Shown: positions 30,700 through 34,360 of the stretch, in pieces | Layout of the letters: each line of letters starts with the position of its first letter | Position numbering within the stretch: position 1 is the stretch's first letter | NCBI GenBank assembly: GCA_900088475.1 | Contig: FLMG01003614.1 | Span: forward strand, 19,508 to 53,867 | Length of the DNA stretch: 34,360 nucleotides | Source: Hyphochytrium catenoides | Taxonomy: Eukaryota > Sar > Hyphochytriomycetes > Hyphochytriales > Hyphochytriaceae | Direction: 5' to 3' | Program-made: the position numbers and the translations under genes | Notes under the pieces: model-generated | Told to the model about the DNA's origin: nothing | The model's input: the letters and a program-made list of their open reading frames with translations, nothing else | Database searches by the model: none

Positions 30700-30827
30700 C
30701 TAGCCATCTTCGCTCTCTGGTCGAGTCGAGTCCGTCCTCCGCTGACACATCAAGCCATGACCTTTGAGTTGGGACAAACGACCTGTGCTATATTACCTAC
30801 TAATCACCATCGGATTCCAACAACACA

Positions 30828-30899
30828 TCCTCGTTAGTATAGTGGTTAGTATACCCGCCTGTCACGCGGGTGACCCGGGTTCAATTCCCGGACGGGGAG
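30828..30899 (+). tRNA. tRNA-Asp (anticodon GUC)
   Basis: Acceptor TCCTCGT pairs with ACGGGGA (one T-G wobble), with discriminator G at 30899. The anticodon stem CCCGC/GCGGG (30854-30858 with 30866-30870) holds the loop CTGTCAC with GTC at 30861-30863. The T arm contains GGTTCAATTCC. No intron, no encoded CCA. It lies just upstream of the Ig-domain gene on the opposite strand. Confidence 0.97.
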
Positions 30900-30903
30900 A
30901 AAC

Positions 30904-30907
30904 TTTT
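30904..30907 (+). terminator. Pol III T-run after tRNA-Asp
   Basis: Four T residues start five bases after the mature tRNA end; a four-T run is a minimal Pol III stop. Confidence 0.5.
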
Positions 30908-31225
30908 GCTGTAGTTTTTGAGGATTGGTAGCTGCTAACGCCTAGTTGAAGGTGAAAGGAAGAGCGAATCGAAGCATTGGTTGAAGCTTCAAAGCAGCCG
31001 GTAGAGAGCAGGCAGAGGGAGATATCGCAGATCGCTTCTCTTCGACCTCTATCTTCCGGGCTTCTACTCTCTAGATCATTCCCATCGCTCCCGTGGTGCT
31101 GGACGAGTTATAGGCCGCGATAACCGCATCTATTTGCATCTTCTGTCTATATTGATAGACGGACAGGCACTTGGTACTCTTCGACCCTACATCATTAGAT
31201 CATACTACCAACGATACCGGAGAAG
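30908..31225. other. spacer, presumed promoter of the secretory protein
   Basis: No open frame with features. The last part contains pyrimidine-rich stretches and leads directly to the ATG at 31226. Confidence 0.35.
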
Positions 31226-32005
31226 ATGACTTCCGTGGGTAACATCATCCGCACTTTACTTGGCTTGTACATTGTACTGGCAGAGACCAGTCTAAGGTGC
31301 GCCTCTTTGCAGGAGGCCAACGCAACCAAAGGTGGACACTTCTGCAAGCTTACTCTAACTTTGCAACAACTCGTGTTTTTGCTTCCTTAACCCTGATATG
31401 TTAGAAGTTCTTCTACCGCACTCTCCTCGATCCTACGGACGCCTCCTACCTCCTCTTACGCTCACTTTCTTCCCTGACCATGCTATTTATTGGCAAGGCA
31501 TTTCCTTCTGCCTTGTTGAGATCCTTTCAAGTTACATCTCCAATCGCACGGCTAAAGCCCTGTAGTTGACGACTTTCTTCCCGCAGAAGTGTACTATGTT
31601 TGTAATGCTGGCGACGACAGAGTGAATGGGCGATACTATCTTCCCTCTAGCCGGAGACCGGATGGGCTCCTTTACTATGCCAGAGATGACTCGGATGATA
31701 ACGAGGACGATACGACGGTTATTCGCCTCTTCCGACACCATGGTCAATGGATGTTTGGGAATTTCGAGGATTGGCCACCTCAGACCCTCTACCGTTGTGA
31801 CCCGTTTGTCGCTGAAGGAGCTTTTGCGGAGGCTTGCAAGGGAAATAGCGAGACCCCGTCCCTCAGTGGCTATACACCTGCAAATCCTGACGTCGCACTT
31901 CCCGGCCCTGTGCTCTCAGCAGCACCCTGTGCCTTCCAAACGATGCAGGGGAACCAAAGCTCTCAATCTTCCAATAGCAGGCCGGATCGCGGTGAGGAAC
32001 TCTGA
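31226..32005 (+). CDS. small secretory-pathway protein, 174 aa, unknown function
   Basis: I do not recognise the family with confidence. Two exons, 31226-31331 and 31587-32005, join in phase 1 across a 255-base intron with a good pyrimidine-rich acceptor. The first exon encodes a signal-peptide-like start (IIRTLLGLYIVLAE hydrophobic core, then CASL). The second begins YYVCNAGDDRVNGRYYLPSS and continues with an acidic run (DDSDDNEDD) and GQWMFGNFEDWPPQTLYRC. This pattern (NG-x-Y, then an aromatic-rich strand, a Trp-x-x-G core and a closing LY) recalls short beta-rich modules seen in many algal and oomycete proteins, but that is an impression only. Four cysteines in exon 2 could pair in the lumen. 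The tail is Ser/Pro/Gln-rich. An AATAAA lies 54 bases after the stop. The start is the first ATG in the exon. Confidence 0.65.
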
Positions 32006-32058
32006 CATCCAAAGGCAGAAGAGAAAAGGATCCAAAGCTTTAGAGCGGAAGAAGGTCC

Positions 32059-32064
32059 AATAAA
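32059..32064 (+). promoter_or_regulatory. AATAAA, possible polyadenylation signal
   Basis: Exact AATAAA 54 bases past the stop codon of the plus-strand secretory protein gene. Position fits a polyadenylation signal, but other genes in the window do not show the hexamer consistently and it could be chance. Confidence 0.3.
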
Positions 32065-32250
32065 TACTCATTCATTAACTCTAGACATGTTAGCACTAAA
32101 AATAGATAGTGAGAGCGAGAGCAGATGGGCTAATCGTTATCCCAGCTACGATACACAGAATCAACCGTCAGAAAGCAAGTATCTGAAAGGGACGACCTCC
32201 CAAAAACGAAGCGCTCCCTTCTTAGTCCCATTCTGAGGTTTTATGCTCCG

Positions 32251-33738
32251 CTACGTCTTCCAGAGCTTGTTCAGCATGTGGATGCAAGCTTGATTGTCCG
32301 TCACCCACATCACAAACTTCGCAACTTGCTTCGGGGTCAAAATTTCCTGCAATACGTCCATTTGCATCTGGAGTAGCTGGTTCTTCTCTTCTATTGACTT
32401 TCTCAGCTCTTTAGCCAGGTGCATTGTGTCTCCAATCTTACTACTCAGCCGCCTAAAGTCGTCTCTCATTTGAAGAATCCTCTCCTTCTGCTGCGGAGTG
32501 ACGTCCAGATCATGATTCAGAATTTTCCACAGGCTTCCATCTCCCTCTTCATCTTCACTATTCGAAGCCACGTCTCTGTAAAAGTCATCGTCCTGTTGCA
32601 AGGTCCATATGGTCATCTTCGAAACCTGAGTGGGTACTAACAGCTTCTGGAGCCGATCCAACTGGTGCATTGTGGACTGAGTGCGATCTCGACCATAGTC
32701 AGCGTACCGTGCTGTGTATTGCGCCATACAGTGCCGGATATCTTCCGCGCTTCCATTATGCACCAAATCACGGAGAATGTCTGTAAACTTGTTTCTCTCT
32801 TTGTCCTCCTTGGATCGAACTTCTTTCCCTGACCGCAACTTTAGACGCAGGTCTGAATTCTCTTCTTCTAGCTGCTGAAGGCGAGCTTGAAGTTGGGCAA
32901 TGTGCTCCTTCTTCCTTCTCCGACACTCTCGAGCGGACTCTCTGTTTTTCTCTTGCCGTTTCCTTTTTAAATGCTTAGTTGCCCGTCCGTTACTATTGCC
33001 CGATGTCTCCTCAGCCACATTGGCCCCATGTCCCTGTGTGGCAGTTAAGGCAGGGCTTGGGGCTGCTTGCGGTGTAGGTGGGTGGAGAATCGGGGTAGGA
33101 TGGAGGTTAAACTGGGGCGACAGTAAGCCAGGAGCTACCCAGCGATAGCCTGGAACAGAGTAGGGTGGAGCAGGCATGATAGGTGGGGGCCCTGAGGTAG
33201 GTGTAAGGGGTAGAGAGGGCTGCAGGGGAGGCTTATTGCCATTATTCTGTCTATCCGTGGAGGATGAAGAAGAGCGGGACGACCTTTTCGTAGCTTTGCT
33301 GTTCTTCTTTGAGGTTGCCTTTGCTGGCGCTTTGGCACCACTTTGCGCATTGCTCAATTCTGGCGGTACCACCGTAGATCCGATTCCGGTCTCTGCAACA
33401 TCCTTAGGCAACGATTCCTTCTCCCCTTGCGTCCCTGAATGGGCCGCCTCCGGTATTGGTCTGGACTCAGTGGTCACGTTGCGTTTTTGGCTAGATTGCA
33501 CTATCGTGTCCAAATCCCCAGCCTGGGGAGCAAGCTCAGGGGTATCCTCCACCATGGAAGTGCTTAAGGCCTCTAAGCTTGGAGTAGCAAGATCAGTAAA
33601 GCCGTCGAGACCGTGGTCAAGGTGCAATGTGGCGGCGTGAATATCAAGAGGCCCGCTGCCAGGACTCCCATGACTACGACCGTGATCCCTCAAAAGCCAT
33701 TGCAGTATCTCCTCGGGCTCATCCTGCGTGCGAGCCAT
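32251..33738 (-). CDS. bZIP transcription factor, 495 aa
   Basis: Nuclear DNA-binding protein. The basic region KRKRQEKNRESARECRRRKK (about 258-277) has the N-x7-R signature (NRESARECR), and the zipper IAQLQARLQQLEEENSDLRL follows (from about 280). ATG 33738 is the first start in frame; the open frame continues to 33810 only through TTG. Residues 1-130 are acidic and Ser/Pro-rich, 130-165 are Lys/Ser-rich (NSKATKRSSRSSSSS) and 170-235 are very Pro-rich, all typical of activation segments. After the zipper lie two related segments, LLVPTQVSKMTIWT (365-378) and ILTPKQVAKFVMWV (465-478), each starting a helix-like stretch. The last 90 residues are heptad-like. The C-terminal LTPxQVAKFxxW module occurs in some algal and diatom bZIP proteins as I recall. 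Single exon. No light-sensing LOV domain is present, so it is not an aureochrome. Confidence 0.92.
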   Translation of the reverse strand: MARTQDEPEEILQWLLRDHGRSHGSPGSGPLDIHAATLHLDHGLDGFTDLATPSLEALSTSMVEDTPELAPQAGDLDTIVQSSQKRNVTTESRPIPEAAHSGTQGEKESLPKDVAETGIGSTVVPPELSNAQSGAKAPAKATSKKNSKATKRSSRSSSSSTDRQNNGNKPPLQPSLPLTPTSGPPPIMPAPPYSVPGYRWVAPGLLSPQFNLHPTPILHPPTPQAAPSPALTATQGHGANVAEETSGNSNGRATKHLKRKRQEKNRESARECRRRKKEHIAQLQARLQQLEEENSDLRLKLRSGKEVRSKEDKERNKFTDILRDLVHNGSAEDIRHCMAQYTARYADYGRDRTQSTMHQLDRLQKLLVPTQVSKMTIWTLQQDDDFYRDVASNSEDEEGDGSLWKILNHDLDVTPQQKERILQMRDDFRRLSSKIGDTMHLAKELRKSIEEKNQLLQMQMDVLQEILTPKQVAKFVMWVTDNQACIHMLNKLWKT

Positions 33739-34360
33739 GGGCGCGTTCACCACTTTCGTGCCACTGATGTAGGTTGTGAGAAGAACAACCGACCGAGGCG
33801 ACGGGGGCAAATGGCCCCAAGCAGAAGCAAACGTTGCAGGAATCGATCTCTCACGTCGCAGTTTGGCACATATTTTTCAGATGTAGCAACACCTCTTGGA
33901 AGGCAACTTATGACAGAACCCGTAGCAAGACTTCTTTACACCTATAATAGGAAGCCTCAAGCTGGGATCACCGTCATCCTCAACCGACTCATGACAAGAA
34001 GGCCAATGCACGAGAAAAGCCAATGTCGTTTGACACAATAGCGGCGCCGTCTGTCTCTTTCTAATTCAAGTAAGAACAGCTTCTTCTACAACTGCAAATT
34101 GCGGATGAATTACGGTCTGCGAGACCAGACAATGAAAGACGGAAAGACTCAGGGACCCAACCTCAACAACACGCCCTAAATAATTGGTCTAACAGACTTC
34201 TTGCAAGGAATTACGGATAGAGTGAAGCCTGTTGACACTTATTTTCTCTAGAGCTGTGACTCATCCAGAATACAGTGTTCCATACGTAAATTATTTGGGG
34301 TCAACCTCACAACCGTGAAAAATCGACTTTCGATGGCAATTTTGACGCCACGTAAGTGAT
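33739..34360. other. right-end stretch, upstream of the bZIP gene
   Basis: Presumed promoter and leader of the bZIP gene. The plus-strand open frame 33613-34041 overlaps the bZIP coding region and is a shadow. The very end (34345-34358) reads GACGCCACGTAAGT, with an ACGT core of the kind bZIP proteins bind; a single short match is weak evidence. Confidence 0.35.

Noticed and set aside
33739-33810. N-terminal extension of the bZIP protein
   Set aside because: It starts with TTG; ATG 33738 is in a better context (GCCCATGG).
33613-34041. Plus-strand 142-residue open frame
   Set aside because: Overlaps the bZIP coding region antisense and has no domain.
1-34360. CRISPR arrays, insertion sequences, viral or phage genes
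   Set aside because: No spaced repeats, transposase motifs or viral structural genes were seen.

Overview
This window is nuclear DNA from a eukaryote with compact genes. Most genes are interrupted by very short GT-AG introns (many 50-80 bases, two well-phased ones of 36). There are two intact tRNA genes with Pol III T-runs, and no operons, prokaryotic ribosome-binding sites, CRISPR or recognisable transposons. The gene content (a 7TM-RGS receptor-like protein, a GT61 glycosyltransferase, a nuclear-encoded organellar GatB, an SDN/REXO-type exonuclease, a bZIP factor with an unusual C-terminus) fits a free-living protist or microalga, possibly a stramenopile-like alga. That placement is inference; nothing here fixes the species.

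Layout, left to right: a poorly resolved spliced small gene (608-1654, -); a GT61-type glycosyltransferase (1711-3495, -); tRNA-Glu (4107-4179, +); nine-exon GATB (4543-6990, +); a four-TM protein (7247-7828, -); an intergenic stretch with a pyrimidine-rich tract and a small tandem repeat (about 8.0-10 kb); an eleven-exon coiled-coil protein (10393-13292, -); a UAA/SLC35B-type nucleotide-sugar transporter (14111-15286, -); a mostly empty stretch with faint exon signals near 16.2 kb; a 7TM protein with C-terminal RGS domain (16861-18282, -); intergenic DNA; a seven-segment gene for a UBA/CUE-like plus papain-like cysteine protease (19947-21731, -); a small plus-strand gene starting at the same CCATGG palindrome and apparently frameshifted (21730-22217, +); a CCCH plus DEDDh exonuclease plus RRM-like protein (22739-24694, +); a membrane-anchored alpha/beta hydrolase (24899-26243, -); a WD40/coiled-coil protein (26655-28904, -); a spliced gene ending in an immunoglobulin-like domain (29175-30699, -); tRNA-Asp (30828-30899, +); a small secretory-pathway protein (31226-32005, +); and a bZIP transcription factor (32251-33738, -).

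No pathway cluster is evident; these look like independent housekeeping and regulatory genes. A loose theme is glycosylation (GT61 enzyme and nucleotide-sugar transporter, both probably Golgi/ER), but they are over 10 kb apart. The most useful new material is in reassembled spliced genes that single ORFs do not show: complete GATB, the full coiled-coil gene, the candidate deubiquitinase with its start codon separated by an intron, and the Ig-domain gene. All exon junctions were derived by eye from GT/AG signals, reading-frame continuity and, where known, family motifs; none has transcript support.
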